Below are positions 18,601-33,600 of a DNA stretch of 64,000 nt, in pieces; position 1 is the first letter of the stretch, and every line of letters starts with the position of its first letter. Location of the stretch: contig NC_088790.1 of assembly GCF_949628265.1 (NCBI RefSeq), positions 19,348,545 through 19,412,544 of the forward strand, written 5' to 3'. The DNA comes from Cloeon dipterum (Eukaryota > Arthropoda > Insecta > Ephemeroptera > Baetidae). A program made the position numbers and the translations under genes. The notes beneath the pieces were generated by a model. The model was not told where the DNA came from, ran no database searches, and was given only the letters and a program-made list of their open reading frames with translations.

Positions 18601-21600
18601 GAAGATATTGAAAAAAAGAATCGGAATAGCAGTAAATATTTCGAATTAGTACTTTTCGAAGCATTTTTAACTTAACCTGGAATTGAATTATGATAAATTT
18701 GCTGCACTCCAAATTTAGAGATCAAAAGTTTATCATAAATTAGTTATTTTTTGGGCCAATTATTGACATCAGAATTTCCTAATTCATCGTCAGTTGCCAA
18801 CCGACCAAATTTCTCGTGTCAAGCGATCTGATTGATATTTTCGAAATTCAATGTACAGCTAAAATTTGATAGGGTGAAAAAAGACGATGGATTTATTTTC
18901 AATATTTTTGGCCGGGGTTATGCAGCTAGATCGAAACGTGTTCACATTGATCAAAGCTAATTTGTTTATTTTATATCCTAATTAGTATTTAAACCATTAA
19001 ATTATATAAATATTGAAATTTGTTGTATAATGGAGGAGATTCACCACTGAGGATGTCTGTGTCAAATCGTCAGCATTTTCTCAAAGTTGAGACCGTTTTG
19101 TTCTTCCGTGTTGCAGCTTATAACGTAATTAATGAAATTACACAGGCGATCCGAGAATCCATCTTCATTGCGTAAACACAGAGTCAACCGCTGATAACTT
19201 AACTTTTTGAATCTGGTCGCGTGCGCGTTCAGCCAACAGTTAATTAATAACAGAGGTTTCAATCGGCCCGTTGCAAGTAATTATTGGAAAATTATTAAAT
19301 GGCTGCGAACGCGCGTTTGTTTGATCAGCAGAGCGAGCAGTCGAGAAAGTGAAACCTGAAGCGCCAGCTTTTATTACAAAGTGCCGTGCTGAAATTATTA
19401 TTGTCTTCTCATTTTTGTACTCTGGGGCGATTTCAAAGTGGATCACGCAGCCGGAGAGTTATTGAAGGCTTCGATTCCGAGGAAAATGGCCAATAATTTT
19501 TCAATCGAAATTTCCTCATTGTCTTGTTCTTCACGGCTCGTTGGTTTTTGTTGATGTTAGTTGTTTGCAAGCAAGTGGACGAAATTTCAACTTTCTTTTC
19601 GTTTTGAAACATTTATTGATGTGTATAGGCTTATTATTATTTCTTGTTTGCTCAAATCATCTTAAATTCCAGTAGAGAATGAAAGCTGAGAAATAATTGC
19701 CTCAGTTTTTTTTATACAAATTTAATTTCAAGAACACAAAAACAGCTCACAGTTTTGCTTCACTACTAAATTAGAATAATAACATTTATTCATTCATTTG
19801 TTGGATGCAGTTTTACGGCACGGTCTAATCATGAATGCTTTCTAATTGATTTTGAAGTAGATTAGCCCCGCTCGCGGGTGTTAAAGTACACAAAGGGATT
19901 TGAGTGTTTTAAAGAGCCGTTCTTTGTTTGTGACATTTATTTGGCGCCGGCAGCCATTGTGGCAGAGGAAAAGTGAAACAAATAATAAATGTGGAGGACA
20001 TTGCGGGCGCAATGGAATGCATTTCCTTCTTTCTATTACCACTCTGCAGGCGCCATAAATATGTTTGTATAAGTGTGCTCCATTGGAGTTTAATAAAAAT
20101 CGCACCTGTGCTCACTAAGAATGCGGCGGCGAGACGCGGGGAAAAGTTGCGATTGCAAGATAGAGACGATTCGAACGGAATAATTAATCAGCGAACATCT
20201 TGATAATTAACTATCGCGCGTGGAAAATATGGCGTTTCTCGTGTTTCTGCAATCTTGATTCCAGCTGAACGCACAGTTCCATTATGATCCGACGCGAATT
20301 TTGTTACGACAAAACGGCTATTTGCGCTCAGCAGGTCATGATACAATTAACCGCGGTCAGCTGCTAGCTGCTGTCCTCGTTTTGTTGCCTTTGACGAGCA
20401 GACTGTTGTTTCAATGAGAGTGAAATGTGAGTGTGTGGCCGATTTTGGGCCTGTCATAAACAGGGCTGCACTATTACGCACGTTTTTACCTGTTCTGGTA
20501 TTTGATAACGATCCAATATAACTTTGGTGTTTACATGAGCATTAAGGATCATGGAATTTTGATTAACATTAGCCATTCTCAAGCCAAAATCAATATTCAT
20601 TTGCCCAAAATCTACAAGATTTCCAAGAAACTATACTGTGCCATTTTTTGTCGTTATCTCCCCTTTTTTTCAAAAATTTAATGAGATTCGCCCGTTACAT
20701 TTTTTATTTAAACTAAAATAAAAATAATTTTAATTAGATAAAATTGATTTGGGATTTGCGCTTCAAGATAATAATCGATTGCTCTTCCTGACTTCCTATC
20801 AATTTTTATTTGCACAAAATGTCGCTTTTTTATTAATTTGTTATTGTTTTTTATGTTAATTTCCAGTATATTCATGAAATTCTCGACCATCAATAAATAT
20901 GCGTTAAGAGCAATCAAAATTTTCAGCTAAAAAATCGAATTTTAACCCTTTTTAAATTGAAAAATGTCTTTAACATGGGCAATCTAGTCAATAACTGAGA
21001 GAACTTAATTATTTGCTATTGCTAATAAAATTTCAAACACCGTCTGCAATTTATACCCAAAAGCCAATAAAGGATGAAGGTTTTTGTGCCAAAAATACCA
21101 GCTATATAAATTTGATTTTTAAAGATTGTTTAAAGAAATAGTTTTCTCATTTCCCAGCCCTACCAAATCGGGAGGCATGCGTGATCCTCAAATGAGGCAT
21201 ATTCAGAAACGTGACGCCCGAAATTGAGAGTAGGCATGGTTCACACACTGGAAATTAAGGAAACGAGTCGCTCCGGAAATAATTTATTATCCACGCATAG
21301 GACAAACCAATAATTCCCATTTTTGCCTGTGATTGATGGTGTGTTGATAGAGGCTGTTATTACAAAACATCCAACGTGCCAGGTCGGCGACCTTTATGTT
21401 CCTTTCCTTATTTCTCTCTTCATCATCCCGAATCCAAACGTGAGCGAGCGAAATGTCCTTCTCGGTGCAAGCAGATTCGCTGCTCCTGTCGCACACACAA
21501 ATGCATCTCAGCTGCGTGAAAGAGAAAGAGCAGGATGGACTCGTTTAATCCTGACAAATGGCTCACACAATGCATCACAAACGCATTAAACGTCGAGAAC

Positions 21601-24600
21601 GGAGAAAGCTTCTGCCAAAGGTGCTGAGGCGAGGATAAATATTATTGTCTCACATCGCATCTCGTGCGTTTTGTTAAGTGACAACGGAATGCCTCGATAA
21701 TTGACCACTCATCCGGAAAAATCTGCATCAAAGTGAAAATTAAAACAAATTGCGTGACATTTTATCTTAGGCTTGGAAATGGAAGAGTCTATTCAAGTGT
21801 CGTATTTCTGCATTTTCCTTTCGTCTATTTACAAATCGCGAGTTCAAATATTATGATTTTGAACTCTAAAGACATTTCTTGGTGGCGAAAGCTGAAAAAT
21901 ATGCATTTTTTATTGTTAGTCACACGTATTTTTAGTGCATATTTTTATAGACTCACGAATTTATTTGAATATAGAAGAGGTATAAGGAAAAATATTATGT
22001 GAATAAGACTAGAGTAAATTTATTATGTACAGCTTAATTGGTTTGAAAAGGGCATTATAATATTTGGAAACGGCGCTACTAGAAGTAAATTTTACTCCTT
22101 GAATCAATCTGCAGATAATAAATTCTTCTAACAAGTAATTTTTGGGCTAAAAATAACATCTATTCCCTGTTGCAAAAAATGCAATTATTTTTGCCATGCC
22201 TAAGCCATAAAATATAAAAACAATTGCGATTTTTAAATTTTAATATCATTTTTGCGCTTCGATCGTCATTAAAATTTTAACCTATATAATGACGAGTTAG
22301 TTTATTCGGTGTAGTTATTGAAAAATGGGAAAGAAGTTATTCATCAAAGAATCAATTTTCCAAAATAGATAGTGTGTTGTTTTTATTTTATGATCTGGAA
22401 CTCATAGAGTGAGAGTGAGTAAACATAACGGGTTTATGGCCCTCAATAAACAAACAACATAATCAGTCAAGAAAAGAGCATAGAGTAACATAATTCTTTC
22501 CAGATTGGCATGGCAATTTCAAAAAATTTAAATAGAAATGAAAGAAAAGTCATCATCTCTAAAGAAAAATTATCAGAGCTTCCTTACAAGAAAAATATTT
22601 TGTTAACCTTTTAGTGCAATGCATTTCAACATCTCCTTACGCAATTAGCAAACTTTCATCAATGATTCACAATGAACTGAAAAGCACAGGATAAATTACT
22701 TACTATATTGTCTATGTCGCATCGATCGCCTCCCTTTTTTTGGGTTGATTCTTGTTAAGGTCAAGATAGAACAAAAAATTGTCTAGCCGGCGCTGGACGA
22801 AGAAAATACAGGTGTACATCTCCCTCTCGGATCTCGTCTGGAAGGGTTGACGTTGACTCTCTACTCGTCACGTGTGTTGTCTTAGCTTTCCGATTAAACA
22901 ATAACATCACTTCACTTGTTATCGGATACACGCCCGCTTAGAAAAGGCGCAGGTGGAAAATAAAAAAAGGTGGTCAGTGAAAGCAGTCTGTCTGTCTGTC
23001 TGCATGGCTAAGAAACAAAAGGCGTTTGTTGACGATGGAAAGGTCAAACGATACTGTCTGCATCAAATTGTTAATCTTGAGATACTTGTTTGAAAGTTTC
23101 AAAAATTCCCTTCATTATATTTTTGAGCTAAATTAATTACTAATTTGCTATTGTTCTGATAAAGATTTCGTTTCTAAAAAAATAAAACTTGTAAAGCGCT
23201 TAAACGTATAAGTGAGATGTTGATTTTTTCAAATGTTTTCGGTGGCCAAATCAGCCCTAAAGCTGGAAAATTTATATAAAAACAAGCCTGAAATGATTGT
23301 TCTGTGTAAAATAACCTAAGAGATTCATTGGTAGCTAATCCCGAGGAAAATTGACTACAGCTCTCAACACGACCGACAAATATCAATTCCCGCTGGCTCT
23401 CTCATTAAAAGTTTGACATTCATTAGCTTTCGTCAAACGTGTCTTTCTTTTCTCCGTTTGATTTATGTCAGCGGCAAAGAATAAATTTTATTTATGCGTT
23501 TGGGTCACCGCAGGAGAAGGAACTAATTACGCCCAACCGATCCGTGCATGATTCGATGATTTACGATTTTGCTTCCAGACTCAGGTCAGAGATCTCACGC
23601 GTCTCGCCGATTTCGCTTAGCCAAAAAAGCGGGAAATTACACTCAGGATAATATCACGAAAGCAAATCCGCGGGTGAAAATGTTACCAGTACATTATAAA
23701 TCATGTAAGAAGCAAAAATTTAAATTTTTCTTTTTAAATTTTAAAGTCGAATTGGTTAAGAGGTTAACTATAACTGCTGGGATTAATCTGTTCCATTTCT
23801 GCCTTTTCGGTAAGGTATTCCATTTACTTTGGTAAATTTATTCTTCTGGGAAAACCTTCTTTAAGAGGTTAACAGTAGTTCCTGAAGGGTTGCAGCCTTT
23901 CGATTCGTGCTTTAATGCAAATTCCAGATAAAGCGCCACTTATAAAAACAACAATCCGACGGCACGGGAGAAAAGAACGAGTTTTTCTTCCGATTCTTAT
24001 CTCGGCAGGAATAGGAGTTTCTTTCTTTCCATTTGCTTCTCGCGCGGCCACAACGACATCAAAGCTCGCAAGAAAAATCGAGTTAATATAGGGCTAGCGC
24101 TATCGCGTTCGTAGACGCAAGTGATCGAGCAAACAATAAAACTGCATTTATAGCTTTTACTCTGCGCGGCACCGGGTAAGTCGACACCAAATGTAAATCA
24201 CGCATATAGTCAAGTGCTTTCTTTCTGTCCTTTCCCAGTTTTACGGTAAAATTCGACGAGCAGCACAGGGAGAATGAAACCTGATGCGGACTGCTGGTGT
24301 GGCCTAAAGTCAAATTCAGTAAAAAAAGGCTGACCTCGCCTGACCTCTGCACACGAATAATAGAGACAAGAAGCCTTTTTGTAATAACCCTAAACTTCGG
24401 CAAATTTCTGCGATTTATCTTGCATATTAAAATTAACTGAGAATAACCATTTCACTGTTCACAAATTTATTTGATCATTCGATCTTGTGGTAATTTATGC
24501 TGCAACCAGAAAGTTTATATGATTTTAGACGAGCATATTTAGAAAACAAAATTTGGTTGCATATGTTCCAAAGAAATTAAGATGCAGTATTTTTCATTTG

Positions 24601-27600
24601 CTGGAAAAAATGAATGTTTTTTTAATATCTCAGACAAAATTTACCCTAAAATACGTACCATCTTTGAAGGTGCATTTTCGTTGTTTAAAAATACATGGAA
24701 ATCACCGTAAGTTTGGAGGAAATTACCCTGACCAATGACCTTCAAGATTTGTTTAACAATCTGGTTCGGCAAGAGGAATCCGATGCATACGTTAATTTGT
24801 TTTCAAATAGTTTTTTTTATCAAAACTAAAACATAAAAAAATTCAAATTTGACCAAAACATTTTCGCAGATCCTCTTGGTGTGATTTTTTACGTTTTTGG
24901 TGTGAACTTTCTGCCAATATTTCCTACTAACTGTGCGAATTAAGCTCTCTTAACCTTTGAAGTGTGCTGTAAAAAGCTTTTAATTTTGCAAGATTTTTTT
25001 CCAATCTATGAATATCAAATGATCTCATTGGTTTCGATAAATGTGTCAGAAGGATATTGAAAGCTATTTCTATAGGTTTTACGCTGTGTCATTTCCACGA
25101 CCTTTTTGCAATTTCAATTTTTCTAAATATCTCCCGGACATCGGATGTAATTACACAAGCCAGCGAGATATTGACTTTTCTTATTTGCAAGGCTCAGTGA
25201 AGAATGCTTCCGTGCGTCGGTTGCGTTTTCTCATTTTCCGCGGAGAATATATTGCGCCACGACGGGTGGTCTCGTCGGTGGTTTGACTTTCGCAAAGCGC
25301 CGATTGACAGCGGTTCTCTCGCGCGCGCGAAATTGTGCAAGTGTCAATATCGCGCTGCGGGAAAATGGCAAAATAGGGCAGCTCAAACGCGGTCGGGGAG
25401 ACACGGCGATCATTTGTAGAAATAATAATTTGTAATATCAGCAAAATCAATCATTTCCAATAACGAGTATTTTCTGCGGTCGAGTTTCAGCGCACTTCTT
25501 ACATTCAATTGAGTTTGCGCATTTTTAAATATTTTTTTCCAAATTATGATTTCTTCAATCATGTAGATTTAAAATTAAGGCAAATATTTAAATATCTAGT
25601 TCTGACAATGAGCGGCTGAATTTGCCGACGTTTTAGCGACCTGATCGCTTTTTCAAGTGCCTTTTCACTCTTTTTTAATGTATATTTTGATGTGTAATAT
25701 GGTGTAAGAGGAATAAATAAATTAAAAATACATATTACATTGAAATTAATTCGTGAGACTATAAATAAATTCTGATTATTTTAATGGCTTTGAAATGTTT
25801 TCAAGCCTCTTTCTTCTTGCCACTGCAGCTGTGGTAGAACCTGAAATCCATATATTATGCTAATTAATTAAGAAAGACAAATGCAAATTTTCCATCTCTG
25901 AGCTAAAATATTGACTGCTAATTAGAAACGATCATCAAAAATAAAACTAATATTGCGGATCGGTTTGGAAAGCTTTTAATTAGATCCAACTCTCACCATA
26001 AATACTGGCACAAAATGAGTTTCTATAAAAAGCAATTATTATATCAAACATTTTTGCTCGTTTTTGGCATCGACGACGGAACAAGGATAGCTGCAAAAAA
26101 GAGATCGAATAACGAATGGGTGAAAGTGCTGATTTTGCTGCAGACTGATTGTCCGGCGGACGAGCACCCACGCTCGCTGCTTGAAATTTATTTATAAATG
26201 CGAGTGTGCAGTCAGCAGGGGCACTAATTAATCGGCGCACTGCGAATGAAATGCCGAGCCGTTCTCCGCACGACTCGTCCGGCGTGCAATTACAATCAGC
26301 CAGATTTTTATCTGCCGTTTACACTCGATCCTCGGCATCCATTATTAATTTCGGCGGCGGAGATACTTTTGCGGTTGAATTTCAATTGAGACTTGCCACT
26401 GCATGGGTGGGCCTAATGATCCGTGTCTTTATTGACTCAATTCTGACCGATTCTTGTACACACGGCCCGCAGCACTGCTCCTTTTATCTGCAGCCTCGAT
26501 CAATCTGTAGACACGAGTCAAACGCTCGCGTTTTCAGCATCCACTTGCCGTCCTAAACTTTCTCCCTTCCTCCTCCCGCCTGAGGATCGGCAATTTTAGG
26601 TGCTCGAATTGCACACTTTCCTCATTTGCTTTAAAATATATTAATTCTTTCGTTAAAAAATTTTAAGATCTAAAGAAAAAAACAGTTGTAAAAATAATAA
26701 ATTACTCGTTAATTTCAATTCATAATTTGAATGAATATTAGCTTGAAAGATAAAAAATGAAAAATAAATCTGGATCTTTAAAGTTGCGCCTTTTATCTAT
26801 TGAGCTCTAGGTTTTTACTTGACTAAGTCAAATAGAGATTTTATTCGATTATTTATTAATTTTTAAATACTAAATGATTTTGTGTTTTAGTTGCTTTCTA
26901 TATTTAGATTCCCACGAACCAAAGTTATCATCTGCAAAGATTAAGTCGACCGCACTAATGAAAAGCAGCTAAATCCGTGTCTCAGAATCAAATAAGCCTC
27001 CGCGAACGCTATAAAAAAGTTGTACGTGCTTCTGCTTTGAAATTGCACAACTACGTCGCGGTGGCATTATTTCCACCTTGATTGATTTTTATTTGAAGAG
27101 ACGATTTAACTCAAACAGACTACTGCACGACGCTCTGTCAACAGAAAGATTGCAATTTGCAATTCAAACGTGCTCACGCGGGAATGCAAACACGCAGTAA
27201 ATTAGTTTTGTTTGATGCAAGAGGAAGGGATTAAACAAATTGGACCAGAGAATGCTGCAATCGTGGCTTTTGTTTAACTTCTTGATAGTGGAAATTGCTA
27301 TGTTTGCATGCAAATGGAGGATGGAAATAGTTCTGCGATGACATGTGCGCGAGAGTGAGGTTGTGGTTATGAACCAACTGGAACGTAATTTCTTGCCGCT
27401 TCATCAGTTTGTCCGGTTCATAGACTTTTAATTTATTCGTACGACTGCTTCTTCCAAACTCTGCAATGAATAAATTAAATTATACTGTCGTTTTTCAAAA
27501 GACTTTCAACGATAACTATAATTTCACTAGTTAAGACCAAAATTTGTAAATATTTTTTAATACAAACGATTTTTTGAACGAAAATACTAAATATTAAAAT

Positions 27601-30600
27601 TCTAAAATAGCGTTTTGCTTATTTTTACATAATGAAAAACTGGACTTCTTAAACCTAGCTTGTAACGTTGTGACGGCTATTTCTTAGCTTCCAAATTTTC
27701 ACAAGCTGCGCACAGTTTGACCCGTGTTGACCTCCTTTAATTAACTGTTGGGATGTTAGGGTGCCTGCCTTTTCAATCCTATCTTCCCACACGAAATGTA
27801 AAAATGTCCCATATTAATTTTTGTACCGCTTTTCGCAACTGAGATTAATGTGTTTCGCCCTGAAACCACATTTGCGCTAATTTGTGCGAAGTGGAGTCTA
27901 AAATTGTGAACTTTTTTGCAACTTTGACCGTTAGAACCTTATATTTGGTTGACGTTAATAATTTTAATTTACACTCATGCCTAAAGAATTGCTGAGAATT
28001 CACCAAATATGTGGTCGTAAATTCAAAACTACATTATATTTGACTCATCTTTGACGTCCCACAAAGGACTAATAGTTTCCAGAGTGTCATTTTCAACCAT
28101 TTTTGCCACTTCCGTAACACAATTTATAAAAAATACGGTATTTAATTCGACCTATTGAACAATTTAAATTCAACGCACGTAAGCGGATTGAAAGATCAGC
28201 TGAATTTTTTATCCTATATATTTCTCAGCTTTGTAAGAACATGTTTAGTTTCCTTCTTTGATATCTTTGTGCAATTTTTTCTTGATTTAAGCTTGGACCA
28301 GGACCAATGGTTCTTGGCAATGGACATTTTTGCTAAATTGCGGCACTGCGCTTGTAGCCGCACGCGTGCTTGGAATAGAAAATGAGTTTTTCGCCCAGCC
28401 AGACAAGCTCGTTTTTGTAATTTCTCGCCGAAGAATGATCACTTTAATTCCATTCACTTTCACTGAATGACTGAGCGGCGTCTGCCGCGAAATTCACTTA
28501 ATTACGTGCGTGGCGGTCAATTAAAATAACTGGCGATTTTTCCGGATAACTCAATAAGCGCGCGGCAGACAACAAAGGACACACGGCAAACTCGATTTTC
28601 ATCCGCACTTTCCCGCCAATTAAGAGCATCCCAAATTCACTTCCGCGGCCGCTCAAGGGGTTCGTGCATAATTAAAACCGTGATTACGGTCCATTAAAGC
28701 CGATTCGACAGGTGTGCGGCAGCGGATGAGTAATTTGCATGCGAGTGCCAAACAAGAACCGGCAATTACTTTTTCGCCAACTCGAAGCCGGCAATTTGCC
28801 CTCCAATTTCGCAGACGATAAATGATCAATGACTGTTTGCAACTTGTAATTTGAGCGGATCTCCTCTTAAAAAGTTTCATCTTGAAATTTCTAACAGGCC
28901 CCGCGAGTGCGGCATGCATGAGAGAAAACTTACTTCTTATATATTGATTGGTAAAAACAATGCGGGTTGTTTAATATTTCTTCGACGCCATGCACTTTTG
29001 ATTTTCTCTTTCGATTCAACTCTTGTGCATGCATGCATGTACTTTTATTGCAATGCATTATTTGGAATCAAATCAGAGTTTTTGCGTAACGTAAGCGAAA
29101 TGAAAGTAATAGTACACAGCTCGTGCTGGCATTATTTATTGTTTTCCTCTTGCTGCGATTTGTTCCACGCGTCTGTTTGACTGTGTCTGCGGATTATGCC
29201 GCGCATTAAATATCGCCCTGATCACGACTTTCGTTGCAAAATAGCCTATAAATCAGACCATTGGTATTTTGTAAACGCAAACGCGAGATAAGCAGCAGCT
29301 ATTTCTTCTCCAAACACCTCTCTTTTCACCTGCTGCCCATATCGTTAATCATGGGCCAAATCGGTGTTTAAACTCTGCTGCGCGCGGACAGCTTCGTTGG
29401 CACAATAGCAGACATTTAGCTGAAATAATGTATCAAATGGGTACAAAAATGAAACGAGGAAGTTGCACGGTTGAAATAAAAAGCTTACTATGAAATCAGC
29501 GACGCGTATGTGAAAAATAGTTCAAATTGCTCTTCTCTTCACGGATTGCACCTCAAACCTCATCAGCCGAACTTAAATCGCATTACAAAAAACCATTCCA
29601 CAGAATTAAATGCATAACAGGATTCTGAATCACCGGTCATCGAAAACGATTTGCAGAACTCCCTATATATGCTCACCAAAAATAGCAGCAAATAATTAAA
29701 TCTCATACAACACTCACCATTTGTCCTGCCTCTGCAACAAAACTCCCTCCTACCTCCTATGGGAGCGCGTACTCTATCCGAAAAAGAATTTGTCCGAGAC
29801 GGGTGATTCGGAAATTGTCAGAAAAGGAAATTTATCCAAAATGGATTTTGTCCGAGTAATTAATATAAAAAAATCCTAAAATTTATTTAGCATTAATTTT
29901 ATATAATTATATGCGTATGTAATTATCGACTTCAATTAAAAATTGTTTATTCATTTAATCTCTTTGTCACGGATCAAATATAACATAGGAAAAGAGGGAA
30001 ATGTGGCTGTTTTCCGTTTTCCAGATATTGTGAAAACCTTGCGGCAAAAGTAAAATTGGTAAAAATTTTGTAGATTTATTAAGTAATAAACTTTTTCATC
30101 ACTTTGAACAAAACTGTGCTGTTTTTTTTCTAAATCCAAGGATGAATTTTAAGCGTTTTCGCTCCAAAAAGCTTGATCGAAATTTCTCAAACTCCCGTGG
30201 AAATTTCTGTAGATGAAACACTGAAAAGTAAACATCGTGGAAAGCTGCATATTATACAATTCCAACTGAAAATTTTAAAATTACCTCGGCTCTTATACTT
30301 ACGAAAGGCGGAATGAATAATTATTCTAATTTGTTGTGATTCCAGCTGTGACGGTGCGGTACTTGACCAAGAGGTACATCGGCGAGTACAGCTCAGGAAA
30401 AGGTGAGATTTGCACTTTTCAAAATAGCACTGCAGCTGCATCTGTGGGTGTGGGAAAATCGTTCTGCGAGGACGGAAAACGAATCCGCTCTTCGTCTTCA
30501 GCAAGCTGGCTTTCCGTGAAGTAAAAATAAAACTCCGGCATTGAGTTGCACTTTTTTCTCGCGCTCGCAACGGAAACACCGCGATCGCGCTGCTCCGGCC

Positions 30601-33600
30601 AAACCCTTATTATCGTGTTTCTCATTAAATCTCCGTCGCTGTCGGGTTCTCTTTGTCTTTCGCAATTTGTCAGGCGCGTGAAAGGAAGTAAATTATTCGT
30701 CGCTATGTGCCGCATTTGTGGTGGAAACAAATTAATTCTAAATTCAAAAGCAAACTAACACGATATTTATCTCAGAGAGCCGAGGTGAATGTTTGCACAA
30801 TGAATAATGTAATTTCTCTTTTCTACTCTCTGAGATTGTAAAGTGGAAACTTGTGAAGAGAGATAGAAAGAGCAATTGAAAATAGGTAATGGTATTTTAA
30901 CCTTCTTTAAATCTACCAATGAATTGCATTCGCGGCTATTAACTTAAATTTGCTAGCTTCACAATCAACGCAGGGTTAAAATTTTCTTAAAAATGAAGAC
31001 GCATCCATTATTTTTATTCGAATTAGTATTTATAGTCTATAAAACCAATCGTATCTGAGCACAAAGCCCCCTGAAAAACACAAAATTTTACGGAATAAGA
31101 AAGACCCGATGATTGAGACGTCACAACCAAATAAGTGAACTCGCATTGGCATTATTCAATTTCCTCACCTTTCACATTTCGTGAGCCTGCCTTTACCCTT
31201 ATTTCTTAATTTGAGAATCTCCGACTTATTTGAATTTAATTGTAGCTTTCTCAGCAGTAGATACTCAATTAATGTGCCGGCGTTTGAATTTTATTTACTC
31301 TTATTTTCCCATTAAAAAGTTGTCAAATTCTGATTGGTTGTGCTTTTTAGGCTTACAACTAATTCTTCCATTTCACCGCGTCTTTTCAGAATAAAACAAA
31401 AATTATCCAGCACCAACCAAAAAAGAAACGAGTTTGGCGCAAATATACACATCGCAGACAGAGCGAAATTAAAAAATGTCACGCGCGTGAAGCGTCAAAT
31501 CCGCGCGAGTGATTATGTAGGAAAGCAATGCGTTGTCAGGCGCATTTAGGCACGCTGGACTGAATTCGACTTCTGCGACGATATCGACGAGTATCGAGTT
31601 GCCGCCCTTTCTGGTTCTAAGTTGGCATTATTTTTGCTCTTGGTGGCCACTTTAGGAAATTCAAGCGAGTGTTCTGCGGTCAGCGAAAATCCAGAAGGCC
31701 GTCGGATTAAAAACTGCCCAGACTGCATCCTTACGCAGTGTTTGAAATAAAATAATGCGGCCGCAAGACCACTTTGCAACACAAGTTCACGGAAAACGCA
31801 GAAATGGCTCCGGCGTGACTCACTGCATGCGCGTCCATTGTATTTTGGCTGGGTGAGGGTTGAAATGACCATGAGATTTTGGTCGAAACAGAAATAATTA
31901 TTGTAGTTATACAAGTGCTTTATTGGCATTGGTTTTGCAGACGGGTAGCATATATTGAATATTAATATTGTGATTTTTATTTATGGTAGCGAGAGAGCGA
32001 TTATTTTTAGTACTGTCAATCCGTGCCTGATTTATTTTAACTTATTAAATAGTTTAGTTTAAATTGTCTGCATTTTTGAATGACACAAATTATTATGTTT
32101 TCAATTTCGTCAAAGTTTATGATGTCCAACACTGCATCTGCCACCAGCAGAGTGTGTAAGTTCTAACTCATATTTTTAAAATAAATGAAATGTCATTATT
32201 GATACATTTATAGTGTGAATTAAATAAGACACTTCTATTCTAATTTTCTACAGGCATTCGACTTTTGAATTTAAATCAATACAACATTCTCAATTTGACA
32301 TCAGAAATGACGTCCTTGCATTCTTTGTTTTTTTTTTTGAGTTAACAGTAAGGAGCCGATATAGCGACCAATTAGGAGCGTAGAGGCGGCTGTCAATAAA
32401 TTAGAGGCTCCAGAGCGCAGATTCGCATCTGGCGGCTCTTTTCTCTCTCGCGCGCGAAAATAACAGATCACGCAATTGGAAAAGGAGAAGCAATAATTTA
32501 TTGATCTCGTGTCTGCCAACGGGGTGCGAGAAACTCGCCGGCCAAATTGGTTAATTGGAGCCGTTACTTTTACAATCCGACAAGTTCAGCATGATTCCAA
32601 TTACGACAATTACTATGATACCTCGAATCTCGGTCTTTGCGCAAAACGGAAATTTATTTACCACCCTCCTATCTACAAAACACAACTAAATAAATAACCT
32701 GACACGCGGTGGAAATAGAAGCTCTCGCGGTCTCTGCGTTTGTTTGCGTCGTAAAACTTGATGGCCATTTTTCGATTTGTGAGCAAGCAAAAACAATCTT
32801 CGCAGGTGGTGTGCAATTCAAAAACAATGGGAAATAACTGTAAAAGCTAGGCAACGACAGCACGCGTGTGTGTGTAAATATTTGACCTTTGGTCATCCGC
32901 GTCTCGAGGGTCGAGCACTCAGGGCAAATTTTGGCACGATCTCTCGCCAGATACACATCGCCTGCCGACTTTTATTATTCGGATGCTCTGGTTTGTTGCA
33001 GACATGACTTACCAGCACAAAGTGACCTTTGACAGCGTTGTCACCGAAATCGAGATCCTCGACACGTCAATGTGTTCCGTAAGTATTTTCTTTCAAAGTA
33101 ACCCATTTTCTTCTTTCGTCATTTCATTTTCTTAGAGAAAGAATGTAACAAATAATTTCAACGGGCCTCATCCTATTTACAATTTTTCTTTTTACCCAAT
33201 TAGTTGTTTGAATTTCATTTCAGGTTAAATTAATTAGGATGAAATTTTTGCAACGTTATCATATCCCAACTTGAATGTTTATATTTTTTACTTTTCGTAC
33301 CAAAATTATCTTTGAGAACTAAATGATGCTCTTGTGATTTTTGGGATGTGAATGAACATAAATAATAAAATTTTTTAATTTTTCTATTGATTTTATTTTT
33401 ATTGATTTTGCATTGGCTTCTCCCTTTGACAGTCAAACAATTAATTAATTCTGTAATAAAATTGAGCCTAATTAGATGATTAAATAAAAACTGCCACGAT
33501 ATTTGCATAAGGGAAATCTGTTTAAAAAAAAACTTGAGGATTAAGTAACTTCATGATTTCATTCATATAGTAACCACATCAGGGTGGAGTAGAACAATTT

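Larger units (their letters stand above)
12733..30345 (+). other. 17.6-kb first intron of the RERGL gene
   Basis: I see no credible coding exon, tRNA or known miRNA in this intron on either strand. It alternates between AT-rich spacers and CpG-containing islands of 200-600 bp (for example 15180-15560, 17930-18240, 19900-20460, 23430-23640, 25200-25400, 26100-26560 and 28350-28900). The islands carry many homeodomain-type AATTA and TTTAT cores. A (TCTG)4 tract lies at 22987-23002. The layout resembles a developmental cis-regulatory landscape, but that is inference. Confidence 0.5.

Noticed and set aside
12733-30345. Nested gene, tRNA or known conserved miRNA within the long intron
   Set aside because: I looked for tRNA A/B boxes and remembered seeds of common insect miRNAs and saw none; open frames are short and featureless.
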